Assembly: GCF_000380565.1 (NCBI RefSeq)
Contig: NZ_AQYJ01000023.1
Span: 248,001-312,000, forward strand
From: Microbulbifer variabilis ATCC 700307
GTDB lineage: Bacteria; Pseudomonadota; Gammaproteobacteria; Pseudomonadales; Cellvibrionaceae
DNA: 64,000 bases
Direction: 5' to 3'
The translations under genes and the position numbers were made by a program. Positions 49,439-58,274 of the stretch are shown piece by piece (position 1 is the first letter of the stretch; every line of letters starts with the position of its first letter). The notes beneath the pieces are model-generated. The model was not told the origin of the DNA and did not search any database. It saw only the letters and a program-made list of their open reading frames with translations.

Positions 49439-50884
49439 TTAACGGGTCATCTTCAACATTACGTTCAAGATTTTGTTTGTGACATTCCCGTAGGGAGGGC
49501 GCATAAGTTTTAGTAGGTCAACAGGGCCCTGCTGAAATATTGGGCGTAACTTTGAAAAAGTGAGAAACCCTTCATAGCCGTGATAGTGCCCCATTCCACT
49601 CTCACCTATACCACCAAATGGAATATCGTGTTGGCCAACATGTAATACACAGTTATTAATCGATACACCGCCGGACATAATCCGCTCAATATAGCGGTTT
49701 TGCAGATTTTTATCGTAGGTATATGGGTATATTGCCAATGGTCTTGGGCGGGCATTGATATAGTCGATGACTTCCTCGGGCCTTGAGTAGGTCATAATTG
49801 GCAGGAGCGGGCCAAAAATTTCCCTTTGCATCGCCAGCATATCACCGTTCATATTAACCAGAATATGTGGTGGGAACTTGCGTAAGCTGTCATCCCGCTT
49901 GAGTTGCCCGCCACTGAGGTCATATACCTTAGCTCCTTTGTCGACTGCATCGTCCAGGGTTTTCCACAGGCGCTGGTAGGCGTTGCTATCAATAATGGAG
50001 GTGTAGTCAGAGCTGTGCCAATCTGGAAAGCGCTTCTTAATTAGCTGTGTCGCATGCGCAATAAAATTGTCCAGCTGGTTTTCTGGAAGGAAGAGGTAAT
50101 CTACATTTACGCAGATCTGTCCGGCATTTACTAATTTCCAGTGGATCAGGCGCTCTGCCGCTTTTTCAATCGGGAAATCAGGGGCGATGATAGCCGGCGA
50201 TTTTCCTCCCAACTCTAATGTGACTGGAGTTAGGTTTTCTGCAGCGGAGCGCATTACAGCGCGGCCTGTAGTACTTGAGCCAGTAAAAATTAAGTGATCA
50301 AATTTCAGGCTGGAGAATAGTGGGCCTATTTCGCCATAGTCGGCGATAAAAGAAAGCTTCTCCTGGGGAAAATACTTGGGGCTGATCTCTATTAACAGCT
50401 CGGCCAGCCGGCATGAGTTTGTGGACATCTTGACCATTGCCTGATTGCCTGCGGCAAAGACATTGGTCAATGGGGAAATACTCAGGTTAATGGGAAAGTT
50501 CCAGGGCACTATCACTCCAACTACACCAATAGGCTGGGGCACCACAGTATTTTTTGAGAGCGGGTAGGCCTTGAGGTCAATATGGCGCCGTCGAGGTTTC
50601 ATCCACCTTTTGAGATTTTTTATCGCATCCTTGATACCTGCAAGTGCCGGGTAAATCTCCAGGAGCAGGGTTTCTTCCCTCGAGCGGTTCCCATAGTCTG
50701 AACATATGGCTTCTATGATCGCCTCCTGTTGTTCCCTCAACATTCGCGCCAGGGTTTTCAGGTCCTGTACTCGCTGCTGATAACTGGGGACTGGGTTGGC
50801 GTGATAGGCTCGACGCTGGCTATCCAGCTGACTCTGGAGTAGCGCCTTGTCTGCATCCTGCCGGGTAAGGGTCTGGATGGTCAT
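49439..50884 (-). CDS. coniferyl-aldehyde-dehydrogenase-like ALDH
   Basis: A 481-aa NAD(P)-dependent aldehyde dehydrogenase closest to the coniferyl aldehyde dehydrogenase (CalB) group. Elements: GVVGVIVPWNFPINLSISPL near 118-137, AAGNQAMVKMS, VTLELGGKSPAII with catalytic Glu, NAGQICVNVDYLFLP with nucleophilic Cys, QREIFGPLLPI and FGGIGESGMGHYHG. The substrate is not determined by sequence: aromatic or medium-chain aldehydes are typical. The gene stands alone with its own terminator, between the two PepSY-like proteins. Confidence 0.9.
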   Translation of the reverse strand: MTIQTLTRQDADKALLQSQLDSQRRAYHANPVPSYQQRVQDLKTLARMLREQQEAIIEAICSDYGNRSREETLLLEIYPALAGIKDAIKNLKRWMKPRRRHIDLKAYPLSKNTVVPQPIGVVGVIVPWNFPINLSISPLTNVFAAGNQAMVKMSTNSCRLAELLIEISPKYFPQEKLSFIADYGEIGPLFSSLKFDHLIFTGSSTTGRAVMRSAAENLTPVTLELGGKSPAIIAPDFPIEKAAERLIHWKLVNAGQICVNVDYLFLPENQLDNFIAHATQLIKKRFPDWHSSDYTSIIDSNAYQRLWKTLDDAVDKGAKVYDLSGGQLKRDDSLRKFPPHILVNMNGDMLAMQREIFGPLLPIMTYSRPEEVIDYINARPRPLAIYPYTYDKNLQNRYIERIMSGGVSINNCVLHVGQHDIPFGGIGESGMGHYHGYEGFLTFSKLRPIFQQGPVDLLKLMRPPYGNVTNKILNVMLKMTR

Positions 50885-51106
50885 TTTATTATCCTATGGC
50901 GTTTATCTTCGACCAGATTAACCGAATAATCGTTTGGGAGATTGACCAATCGCGTCAGCAGATTGACTAAATAGTAATTAAAGCGCACGTTCCAACTTTG
51001 AGGGTGGAAGTGCTAAGGGTCTGGCCCCGTCACAATAAATGTGTGCGGGGCGATAAGTAGGATCCTCGTAATTCGAGGGTCAGCACTTCTTTGTAAAGGC
51101 GACCGC

Positions 51107-51373
51107 TTAACTGTTGTCAGGTTTGTCAGACAAAACTTCTGCAGAATTAGGATCTACTTCCAAGTCGTGTTTCTGGTCTCCTTTATAGGCCTCAATTTTC
51201 CAGCGCCCATTGTCCAAGTCTACTTCGACAATGGGAGTAAAGCCTTGTTGTTCGAGTTTTGTCAGAACAGTGGATAGAGCCATAGCACCAGGAGGGGGTT
51301 TCTCATCGGCAAGAGCGGGATGGAGAGCGACCGCAGCGATACTCGCTAGTAATAGCTGGTAGGTGGTCTTCAT
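51107..51373 (-). CDS. PepSY-domain periplasmic protein
   Basis: An 88-aa protein with a clear signal peptide (MKTTYQLLLASIAAVALHPALA, cleavage near residue 22) and one PepSY unit (STVLTKLEQQGFTPIVEVDL, GRWKIEAYKGDQKHDLEVDP, SAEVLSDKP). It is probably periplasmic. Similar to the protein at 48957-49262, suggesting an old duplication. It lies downstream of the lipoprotein gene in the same orientation. Confidence 0.85.
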   Translation of the reverse strand: MKTTYQLLLASIAAVALHPALADEKPPPGAMALSTVLTKLEQQGFTPIVEVDLDNGRWKIEAYKGDQKHDLEVDPNSAEVLSDKPDNS

Positions 51374-51476
51374 GGTTGTACTACCTCGCTTGTAGTTGAT
51401 TGACCGCTATTAGCGGAATAAATTGACCCCGCTCCTCTCCCCAGAGGAACGGCGGTAGAAGCGGTTTTCTGGCTCT

Positions 51477-51908
51477 TTATGGGCCCTGGCTACCTCCTTG
51501 AGTAAGGCGCTTTTGGATCTGCTCACACCACTCGGGACTTCCCGGTTCTATTCCGGGAAAGCTGCCACCTGTCAATATGGTTACTGCAGTAAACCATTCT
51601 TTACTGCCAACTGGAGGCAGGCCGGATGGGTATAGTTTTGCTATATGGGCACTTTGTCTGGCGATGATTTGTTGCTGCGCCCAAGCGAACCACTCTGGGG
51701 TGCAATCCCTTGCGTTCATACTGTGTTCTGTTGGTGGTGCTGGAGTGTTCCCTATAGGCGTGGGCGGCGCGACTGGCTCTTTCATGGCTTCTCTGGCAGT
51801 CCCGTCAGGGGCAGGGGTGTCGGGCTCGGGAGATCTGTGGCTATCGGACTGACGCTCACAGCCGTGAATGACAAGCATCAAGACGAGTAGGGGAGCAAAG
51901 CGGACCAT
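51477..51908 (-). CDS. small lipoprotein (143 aa)
   Basis: Signal peptide with lipobox VIHGC, so Cys17 becomes lipidated; position +2 is Glu, which does not retain it in the inner membrane by the usual Asp rule, so outer-membrane placement is likely. A Pro-, Ser- and acidic-rich linker (about 20-60) leads to a C-terminal region with two Cys (CTPEWFAWAQQQI and SPEWCEQIQKRL) that could form a disulfide. I do not recognise the family. Confidence 0.75.
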   Translation of the reverse strand: MVRFAPLLVLMLVIHGCERQSDSHRSPEPDTPAPDGTAREAMKEPVAPPTPIGNTPAPPTEHSMNARDCTPEWFAWAQQQIIARQSAHIAKLYPSGLPPVGSKEWFTAVTILTGGSFPGIEPGSPEWCEQIQKRLTQGGSQGP

Positions 51909-52005
51909 GAAAACTCAAAAGGGTGACTGATTTGCTCCTAAGCATAGGAGGGATTTTGCGACTTTGCCGGTTACAGAGGTTCCAGGTTGACATTAACATT
52001 CATCC

Positions 52006-52025
52006 AAATGAGAATGCTTCTCAAG
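52006..52025. promoter_or_regulatory. Fur box and promoter upstream of fbpA-like gene
   Basis: TGAGAATGCTTCTCA (52009-52023) is a perfect 6-3-6 palindrome of the Fur type. It overlaps the -10 region (GAGAAT, 52010-52015) of a promoter with a perfect TTGACA at 51987-51992 and a 17-bp spacer, so bound Fur would block transcription when iron is plentiful. Confidence 0.75.
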
Positions 52026-52050
52026 TTATCCCGAGGGTGATAGGACTCCC

Positions 52051-53082
52051 ATGTTTACCAGATCTCTATTTCAAAAAGCGATTGCAACTATTGGTTTGAT
52101 TGGTGCCTTTGGTGCCAATGCCGCTGAGCAAGTCAATATTTACTCTTACCGCCAGCCCTTTCTGATTGAGCCGATACTGGAAGAATTCACCGAGAAAACC
52201 GGTATTGAGACCAAAGTGGTCTACGCGAGCAAAGGCTTGAACGAGCGACTGCAAAGGGAAGGGCGCAACAGCCCCGCCGATCTGGTGCTCACCTCCAATA
52301 CCAGTAGCCTGATGGACCTGCTTAACAAGCAGTTGACCCAACCAGTAAACAGTGAAGTCCTGAAAGACAATATCCCGGCACAATTCCGCGATGAGGCCGG
52401 CAACTGGTTCGGCCTGACCACCCGGGCGCGTTTGATTTACGCTTCCAAAGACCGCGTTAAGCCCGGTGAAATTACTCGCTATGAAGAGCTGGTAGACCCT
52501 AAATGGAAGGGGCGAATCTGTACTCGCAGCGGCAAGCACCCCTACACCCTGTCCCTGATCGCCTCCATGATCGCCCATCACGGTGAAGCAGAAACCAAGC
52601 AGTGGCTGCAAGGCGTGAAAGCGAACCTGGCGCGTAAGCCCCAGGGCAATGACCGGGCTCAGGTAAAAGCGATCAGCGAGGGTGTCTGCGACCTTTCCCT
52701 GGGTAATAGCTACTACTTCGGCAAAATGATTACCAATAAGGAGCAGCCGGAGCAGGTGGATTGGGCCAAGTCAGTCAACCTGGTCTTCCCTAACCAGAAG
52801 GATCGCGGCACCCATATGTTTATTTCCGGTGCGGCGCTGACCAAGCATGCCCCCAACCGTGAAAATGCCGTTAAGCTGCTGGAATTCCTCAGTGGCGCCG
52901 ATGCTCAATACACTTACGCTGAGAAAAACTTTGAGTTCCCGGTGCGCCCCGGCACTGCCCGGTCTGGGTTGATTAAGGAATATATGGGTGAATTCAAGGA
53001 AGACGATCTGAGCCTAACGGAAATCGGTTCCTACGTTCCGGCGGCTTCCCGTATGGTTGATGAAGTGCGCTTTGACTTTTAG
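52051..53082 (+). CDS. fbpA: ferric-iron ABC transporter, substrate-binding protein
   Basis: A 343-aa periplasmic protein of the FbpA/FutA family that delivers Fe3+ to its ABC permease. The signal peptide ends near AFGANAAEQ (residue about 25). VNIYSYRQPFLIEPIL begins the fold; SYVPAASRMVDEVRFDF and GNSYYFGKMITN include the tyrosines used as iron ligands. The Fur box at 52006-52025 supports iron regulation. A terminator separates it from the permease gene, so it may be made in excess. Confidence 0.92.
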   Translation: MFTRSLFQKAIATIGLIGAFGANAAEQVNIYSYRQPFLIEPILEEFTEKTGIETKVVYASKGLNERLQREGRNSPADLVLTSNTSSLMDLLNKQLTQPVNSEVLKDNIPAQFRDEAGNWFGLTTRARLIYASKDRVKPGEITRYEELVDPKWKGRICTRSGKHPYTLSLIASMIAHHGEAETKQWLQGVKANLARKPQGNDRAQVKAISEGVCDLSLGNSYYFGKMITNKEQPEQVDWAKSVNLVFPNQKDRGTHMFISGAALTKHAPNRENAVKLLEFLSGADAQYTYAEKNFEFPVRPGTARSGLIKEYMGEFKEDDLSLTEIGSYVPAASRMVDEVRFDF

Positions 53083-53142
53083 AATGGTCAACTAATGGGA
53101 ATTGCTGCCTGGCATATTGGCAGCACTATCTCAGCCTTATTC

Positions 53143-53177
53143 GAACGGCCCTGTCGAGAGACCAGGGCCGTTCTTTT
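53143..53177 (+). terminator. Rho-independent terminator after fbpA
   Basis: GAACGGCCCTG (53143-53153) and CAGGGCCGTTC (53163-53173) form an 11-bp perfect stem followed by TTTT. Confidence 0.9.
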
Positions 53178-53203
53178 ATAATGAGCTTTTGATTCCTTAA
53201 TCC

Positions 53204-54889
53204 ATGCTAAACCGAGCGAATTTATCAGCTTCCCGCTGGCTGCTACTGATAGCTACTATTTCCCTACTAGTGGCCCTGCCAGTGTTATCCATCTTTTGGT
53301 TGGCATTTTTCCCTGAAGAGAATATCTGGCCGCACCTGTTAGACACGGTGCTGCTCCACTATGTGTCCTCCACATTGATTCTGGCTGGTGGTGTCGGTTT
53401 GGTAACGCTGATGGCGGGCGTGGGCAGTGCCTGGCTGGTGAGCATGTGCCAGTTCCCCGGACGCCGTTTGTTCGAATGGGGACTGTTACTGCCGTTTGCT
53501 GTTCCCGCCTATGTCATTGCCTATGTCTATACGGATTTGCTGGAGTATGCGGGCCCTGTGCAAAAGTCCTTGCGCGCCTGGTTTGGCTGGCAGACGGCCA
53601 GGGATTACTGGTTCCCCGAAATCCGCAGCATGGGTGGGGCGATTGCCATGCTGTCACTGGTGCTCTTCCCCTATGTGTATATGCTCGCGCGCGCGGCATT
53701 TATCGAGCAGTGCGGCAGTATTCGGGCCGTGAGCCGGTCATTGGGCTGTACGCCCTGGCAGAGCTTTCTGAGAGTATCCCTGCCAATGGCACGCCCGGCA
53801 ATTGCAGTGGGTTTATCACTGGTGTTGATGGAAACCCTGAATGACTTCGGCACTGTCGACTTCTTTGCCGTGCGCACCTTGAGTGTCGGGATTTACGATA
53901 CCTGGCTGAGCCACGGAAATTTAGGGGGCGCAGCACAAATTGCCTGTAGCACTCTGATTTTTGTTGTTCTGTTAATTACGCTGGAGCGAATGGGGCGGGC
54001 GAGACAGAAGCACTTTGTACAGTCACCAAATTCCCAACGTGAACGCTATGTATTGCGCGGTTGGCGAGCCGGCGTAGCCCTGTTGTTCTGCGGGTTACTG
54101 CTGGTGGCGGGTTTTATTATTCCCCTGCTGGTTTTGGGAGGATACGCACTTAGTAACTTCTCCAGCTATTGGAGCGAAGATTTTATACAGATCGCCAGCA
54201 ATAGCTTGTTACTGTCTATCGCAGCCGCATTGGTCTCTGTATTGCTGGGCTTGCTGTTGGCTTACGGTAAGCGGTTGCAACCCAAAGGGCCCGTGAAGCT
54301 TTTAGTCGGCTTTTCCAAGCTGGGTTATGCAATGCCAGGGGCGGTATTGGCGATTGGTGTCCTGATTCCACTGGCTGCATTTGATAATGCCGTCGACGCT
54401 TTTTTACGTGAGCACTTCGATATCTCCATAGGGCTACTGTTAAGCGGTAGTATTTTTGCCATTATTTTTGCCTACACGGTGCGCTTCCTGGCCGTATCCA
54501 CGGGGGCCATAGAATCCAGTCTGGAGAAGGTAACCCCATCAATGGATAGGGCTGCCCGCTCTTTGGGGCGTAATAGCTGGCAAACCCTGTGGGCCGTGCA
54601 TTTACCTTTGGTGCGTACAGGCCTGCTCACAGGCGGCTTGGTGGTCTTTGTGGATTGTATGAAAGAACTGCCGGCGACTTTGCTACTGCGCCCCTTCGGC
54701 TTTGACACCCTGGCGACCTATGTTTATCAATTTGCTTCCGATGAGATGTTGGAACGCTCGGCCATGGGGGCTTTATTGATTGTCCTGGTGGGATTAATTC
54801 CGGTGATTATGCTGAGTCGTTCCATTGGTTGGCGTAGAGGTGAGGAGCGCACAGCCCTGGCGAGCTCTGAAACGCCCGCCTTGTCCTGA
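53204..54889 (+). CDS. fbpB: ferric-iron ABC transporter, permease
   Basis: A 561-aa inner-membrane permease with two fused BPD_transp_1 halves (about 12 helices), as in FbpB. EAA-type loops lie near SRSLGCTPWQSFLRVSLPMA and in AARSLGRNSWQTLWAVHLPLV. The ATG follows weak upstream signals (TCCTTAATCC), just after the fbpA terminator. The ATPase gene ends 6 bp beyond its stop but on the opposite strand. Confidence 0.93.
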   Translation: MLNRANLSASRWLLLIATISLLVALPVLSIFWLAFFPEENIWPHLLDTVLLHYVSSTLILAGGVGLVTLMAGVGSAWLVSMCQFPGRRLFEWGLLLPFAVPAYVIAYVYTDLLEYAGPVQKSLRAWFGWQTARDYWFPEIRSMGGAIAMLSLVLFPYVYMLARAAFIEQCGSIRAVSRSLGCTPWQSFLRVSLPMARPAIAVGLSLVLMETLNDFGTVDFFAVRTLSVGIYDTWLSHGNLGGAAQIACSTLIFVVLLITLERMGRARQKHFVQSPNSQRERYVLRGWRAGVALLFCGLLLVAGFIIPLLVLGGYALSNFSSYWSEDFIQIASNSLLLSIAAALVSVLLGLLLAYGKRLQPKGPVKLLVGFSKLGYAMPGAVLAIGVLIPLAAFDNAVDAFLREHFDISIGLLLSGSIFAIIFAYTVRFLAVSTGAIESSLEKVTPSMDRAARSLGRNSWQTLWAVHLPLVRTGLLTGGLVVFVDCMKELPATLLLRPFGFDTLATYVYQFASDEMLERSAMGALLIVLVGLIPVIMLSRSIGWRRGEERTALASSETPALS

Positions 54890-54895
54890 TCGCTT

Positions 54896-56002
54896 CTATT
54901 GGGCTTGGTCAAACACCAGTGCAGAGGAGAGGTGCAGGGGAAGTTTATCGCCCGGTGCCGCTTGAATATCTGCCTTCAAAGCGGCCTCGATAGTATCCCC
55001 TGCGGCCAGCTGGAAGCGATAGCTTACCTGGTTACCGAGAAAATTCTTTTCCAAAACCTGAGCCATCACAGCACCGGGATGTTCGCCTGCGGCAATATCC
55101 TCACTGCGCACAAACAGCTCGAGCTGATCTCCACTTTCGTACGCAGCTGTCGGCACCTTTACTTCCCCCAGAGGGGTGCTGATCAGGTCATTGCCCACAA
55201 CAGTACCGGAAATGATATTTCCTTCACTGACGATTCTCGCAACCGCCAAATTCCTCGGCTTCTGATAAGTATCCTGTGGGCTGTCCCACTGCTGTAATTG
55301 GCCTTGGCTGAGTACTCCCAGCTTGTCTCCAGCAATAAAGGCCTCGTGGCGGTCGTGGGTAACAATAATCGCGGGGATTTTTTCCTCACGTAGTATATGG
55401 CGGACTTCGGCGGCGAGACTTCGGCGCAACTCGGTATCCAGATTGGAGAAGGGTTCATCCAGAAGCAACAACTTGGGGCGTGGTGCCAGCGCTCGAGCCA
55501 GAGCGACACGCTGCTGCTGTCCGCCGGATAGTTGGTGCGGGTACTGTTGCCCGAAGCCTTCGAGGCGCACTAACCGTAGTAACGACTGAGTGCGGGATTG
55601 CCGCTTGTTTTTTGGCATCGACTGGATACCGAAGGCAATATTCTGTTCAACGGTAAGATGTGGGAAGAGGGCGTAGTCCTGAAATACCACCCCTATTTTC
55701 CGCTGCTCTGCTGGAACCTGTATCTCAGGGGAGGAAATCACCTCCTTTGAGAGCTGGATACTCCCTTCCGTAACCGGCTGAAAACCTGCAATGGCGTGCA
55801 GCAGCGTCGTTTTGCCACAGCCGCTGGGGCCCAATAAACAGGCAATTTCCCCTGCCTGCAAAGCAAACGAGACTGATTCGATAACCACCTGCTCGCCGTA
55901 GCAGCACTGCAGGTTTTCTATAGAGAGTATGGGGTGCACAGGTTTTCCGGTAGTTTGGCTTTTAAACACTTCGGGCAGCTTTCGAGTGTAGTTGCTGATC
56001 AT
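54896..56002 (-). CDS. fbpC: ferric-iron ABC transporter, ATP-binding protein
   Basis: ATPase of an Fe3+/polyamine/sulfate-type ABC importer. The start taken is ATG 56002 (MISNYTRKL); the frame is open to 56038. Walker A LLGPSGCGKTTLL, Q-loop FQDYALFPHL, signature LSGGQQQRVALARAL, Walker B LLLLDEPFSNLD and switch His in VTHDRHEA are all intact; a C-terminal TOBE-like regulatory domain follows (about 260-368). Convergent with fbpB, with stops 6 bp apart, so it is transcribed from its own upstream promoter; a Fur box is not obvious there. Confidence 0.92.
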   Translation of the reverse strand: MISNYTRKLPEVFKSQTTGKPVHPILSIENLQCCYGEQVVIESVSFALQAGEIACLLGPSGCGKTTLLHAIAGFQPVTEGSIQLSKEVISSPEIQVPAEQRKIGVVFQDYALFPHLTVEQNIAFGIQSMPKNKRQSRTQSLLRLVRLEGFGQQYPHQLSGGQQQRVALARALAPRPKLLLLDEPFSNLDTELRRSLAAEVRHILREEKIPAIIVTHDRHEAFIAGDKLGVLSQGQLQQWDSPQDTYQKPRNLAVARIVSEGNIISGTVVGNDLISTPLGEVKVPTAAYESGDQLELFVRSEDIAAGEHPGAVMAQVLEKNFLGNQVSYRFQLAAGDTIEAALKADIQAAPGDKLPLHLSSALVFDQAQ

Positions 56003-56585
56003 ACTTACCACTAAACCAACCAGTCTAGTGTGAAGCATACCTTTAGCTGTACAGCGGAGGCTTCTTTTGATCGGAGTAGAGTTGGGTGTTTTTTAAGCAG
56101 GCAGGTTGTTAAAACACTCAACATAAACCCCATACGCTAATATATCCATTCTCAAGGATATTGAGATTTCACCTACTCCATAATCATAGTGATCAGCTGA
56201 ATAGTATCGACATCTAATTGTAAAATAAGCTGGTCCAATTCAGATTATACCATCAGCCTAGGTATTTAGTCGTGTATTGGGCTACAAGTGATTTCGAACG
56301 GAGATAATAATACATCACTTACATTGAATTTTTCAGGGAGGGATATCTTCACTGGACGCTCATCAATACTGAGGTCGATGTGATGATTGGAATTCGCTTT
56401 TGAAGTGAGGAAAACTGGAGTAAAACTTTTTGAAGAGGCTAATCAAAGCTCCGTATACGCCTGAGTTTTCCTCCTGTCTATGCCACACTTCCGTTTTAGG
56501 CCGAAACCTAACTATACAAGGTATCTACTAAACGTGGGTAAGTTCTACCTTTAGCGCTGTGGCCAAATTAACTTTGCCACTATAG
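56003..56585. other. intergenic region with a gene fragment
   Basis: About 580 AT-rich bases between fbpC and the DUF6629 gene. A minus-strand open stretch of 58 codons (56266-56442, ending SPIHD before TAA, containing SIDERPVKISLPEKF) is protein-like in composition but has no start codon and opens right after a stop, so it may be a C-terminal fragment of a lost gene. I see no attC site or IS end here. Confidence 0.35.
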
Positions 56586-57266
56586 TCATGAAGCTTGTTT
56601 TTTAATCTTTGCTTTATGATCATTTATTAATAGAAAGTAAATCCATAAGGTCGATATTGCAGCAAAGAAACACCAGGTTGATACCCATGTTTCACGCTGA
56701 GTAAAGTAGACGATAACACCGAGTAGCATGACAAGTGCCCAAAACTTTCTAAAAATTAGATTGCTCGATAATAGAAATAAGAAACCAAGTGAAGAATAAA
56801 TAATATGTCCTGCTGTAATGGAGAATAAGCTGTCATCGGACATGATATAACATAGGCTATGCCCACATACACTCGTTTTTATTAAGTGTCTTGGCCCTGT
56901 TTCTAATAGGACAGGTATCCAAAGGTATAAGCCAAAAATAAAACCTATCATAATTAATATAATAAAAAAAATCCTTTTCCATCTTTTTGTTTCAAGGCTA
57001 AAGGCTACGATTGGTATCCAGGCAAGCCAAAAAAGTAGAGCAAAAAATAAAAAGAAAATAGAAGATGCTGTTGTCAGTGAGGTTAAGTTTCCGTTGTGTC
57101 CAATCCATACCACGCCTTCACTCACTTGTTGTAGCGCAAAAAGAATAGGGGTAATCGCGAGCAACAAATAGGTTTTATCATTTTTTATAGCGTGTCTTAT
57201 ACACAAAGTCCCGCCGACAAGAAGCAGCGCTGCTGATCCGAATGATGCTGTGGCTGAAAAACACAT
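56586..57266 (-). CDS. DUF6629-like membrane protein
   Basis: A 226-aa protein with seven or so hydrophobic segments and the conserved N-terminus MCFSATASFGSAALLLVGG, characteristic of the DUF6629 group. A further conserved-looking element is FALQQVSEGVVW near 44-55. Function unknown. AT-rich, like the cassettes to its right, but I see no attC beside it and do not include it in the array. Confidence 0.75.
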   Translation of the reverse strand: MCFSATASFGSAALLLVGGTLCIRHAIKNDKTYLLLAITPILFALQQVSEGVVWIGHNGNLTSLTTASSIFFLFFALLFWLAWIPIVAFSLETKRWKRIFFIILIMIGFIFGLYLWIPVLLETGPRHLIKTSVCGHSLCYIMSDDSLFSITAGHIIYSSLGFLFLLSSNLIFRKFWALVMLLGVIVYFTQRETWVSTWCFFAAISTLWIYFLLINDHKAKIKKQAS

Positions 57267-57672
57267 AAGGATATTCTCTATATGTAGAATAATGTATTTT
57301 AAGCCAGGGTCTTATGACTTAATGTACAACATAACAATAGCCTTAACCTGGAAAATCAGTATAACTTCGCTAATTTGTACTAAACTTTGGAGTTGATCTG
57401 TGAAGACTATATCAAGTTCAGTGCTTTCAATTCTTCCAGTGAGTGAATCTGAAAACATCAACAAAGATGCATCAAAATTGCCCACGGAAATCGATACTTA
57501 TACAGACAAAGTCTATGTCGCATGAGGGCAACAAGCCAATGCGATGCCGCTCGGTCAGTAGTCGTTCTTTATTCATTTATAAACGCTGGCCACCGTTTTG
57601 ACCCTTGAATTGAGGATCGCCCGTTGCATATTAAGGTAATAATGCTCCCACTAAATTAAATGTATTTGGGGT
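57267..57672. other. intergenic region, possible short ORF
   Basis: About 400 bp. A 41-codon frame, GTG 57400 to TGA 57525 (VKTISSSVLSILPVSESEN...), has GGAG 9 bp upstream and could be a short gene or fragment; confidence is low. Nothing else is recognisable before the transposase relic. Confidence 0.3.
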
Positions 57673-58121
57673 ATGTCGGTACTATCTGGTCAAACACGTT
57701 ACGCGCGTTTAGCTTGGATCGCCACTGATCCCGCGACAACGGAGCTATTGAGTATGACTAATGTGGTTAGCGATGGCTCAGTCCGTCGCGTCTTGCTCAA
57801 ACTGGCAGAAAAGCTCGCTAAAGATTTGTTGTAGCAACATTTACTTGAGAGTTATCGTCTCCTATCAACGACAACTTGGATTTTAGACGTGGATACCACG
57901 GTTAAACCTACCCGCGGTAAACAAGAACCGGCAGTCAAAGTTGATAACCCCATAAACCTGGGCGTCCTTGTCACACTTTTATGATCGTGAATTTACGGCT
58001 CATTTTGGATGTTGTGGTAAAGGCGGACACTCACTGCCATTCGAGTCACAGTTTTCCCGGATTACTGGTCATACTCGAACGACTAGAGCGTTCAAAATGG
58101 CCTCGTTTTGTACTTTGGTAA
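57673..58121 (+). pseudogene. IS1380-family transposase remnant
   Basis: Degenerate transposase. Frame 1 from ATG 57673 reads SGQTRYARLAWIATDP and VVSDGSVRRVLLKL to a TAG at 57832-57834, then continues in frame with WILDVDTTVKP, the catalytic DxDTT-like region of IS1380 transposases. Near 57970 a frameshift leads to HTFMIVNLRLILDVVVKAD, HSFPGLLVILERLERSKWPR and a TAA at 58119-58121. The order of these blocks matches intact IS1380-type enzymes, whose C-terminal half is missing here. No terminal repeats were identified. Confidence 0.8.
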
Positions 58122-58176
58122 CCCCAAGTAACTTAGTTGCATGCCACGGAAATAGCCGACAACAATAAAATTAGAA

Positions 58177-58213
58177 AAGTCATCTTGATATTCCGGTTAT
58201 TTATAGATGACTT
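58177..58213. repeat. short inverted repeat
   Basis: AAGTCATCT (58177-58185) and AGATGACTT (58205-58213) form a perfect 9-bp inverted repeat around a 19-bp AT-rich loop, between the transposase relic and the last cassette gene. It could be a hairpin or a relic of a mobile-element end. Confidence 0.5.
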
Positions 58214-58274
58214 CCAACACTCTAATAAGGTGAAAAAAGAGGCGTAGCGTATAGAGATCGGATTAATTGGTTTT

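Noticed and set aside
56586-57266. DUF6629 gene as part of the integron array
   Set aside because: Orientation and composition fit, but no attC-like site was found on either side.
57968-58168. 66-codon plus-strand frame as a separate gene
   Set aside because: It lies within the IS1380 transposase relic in the wrong frame; the adjacent frame gives the real family similarity.
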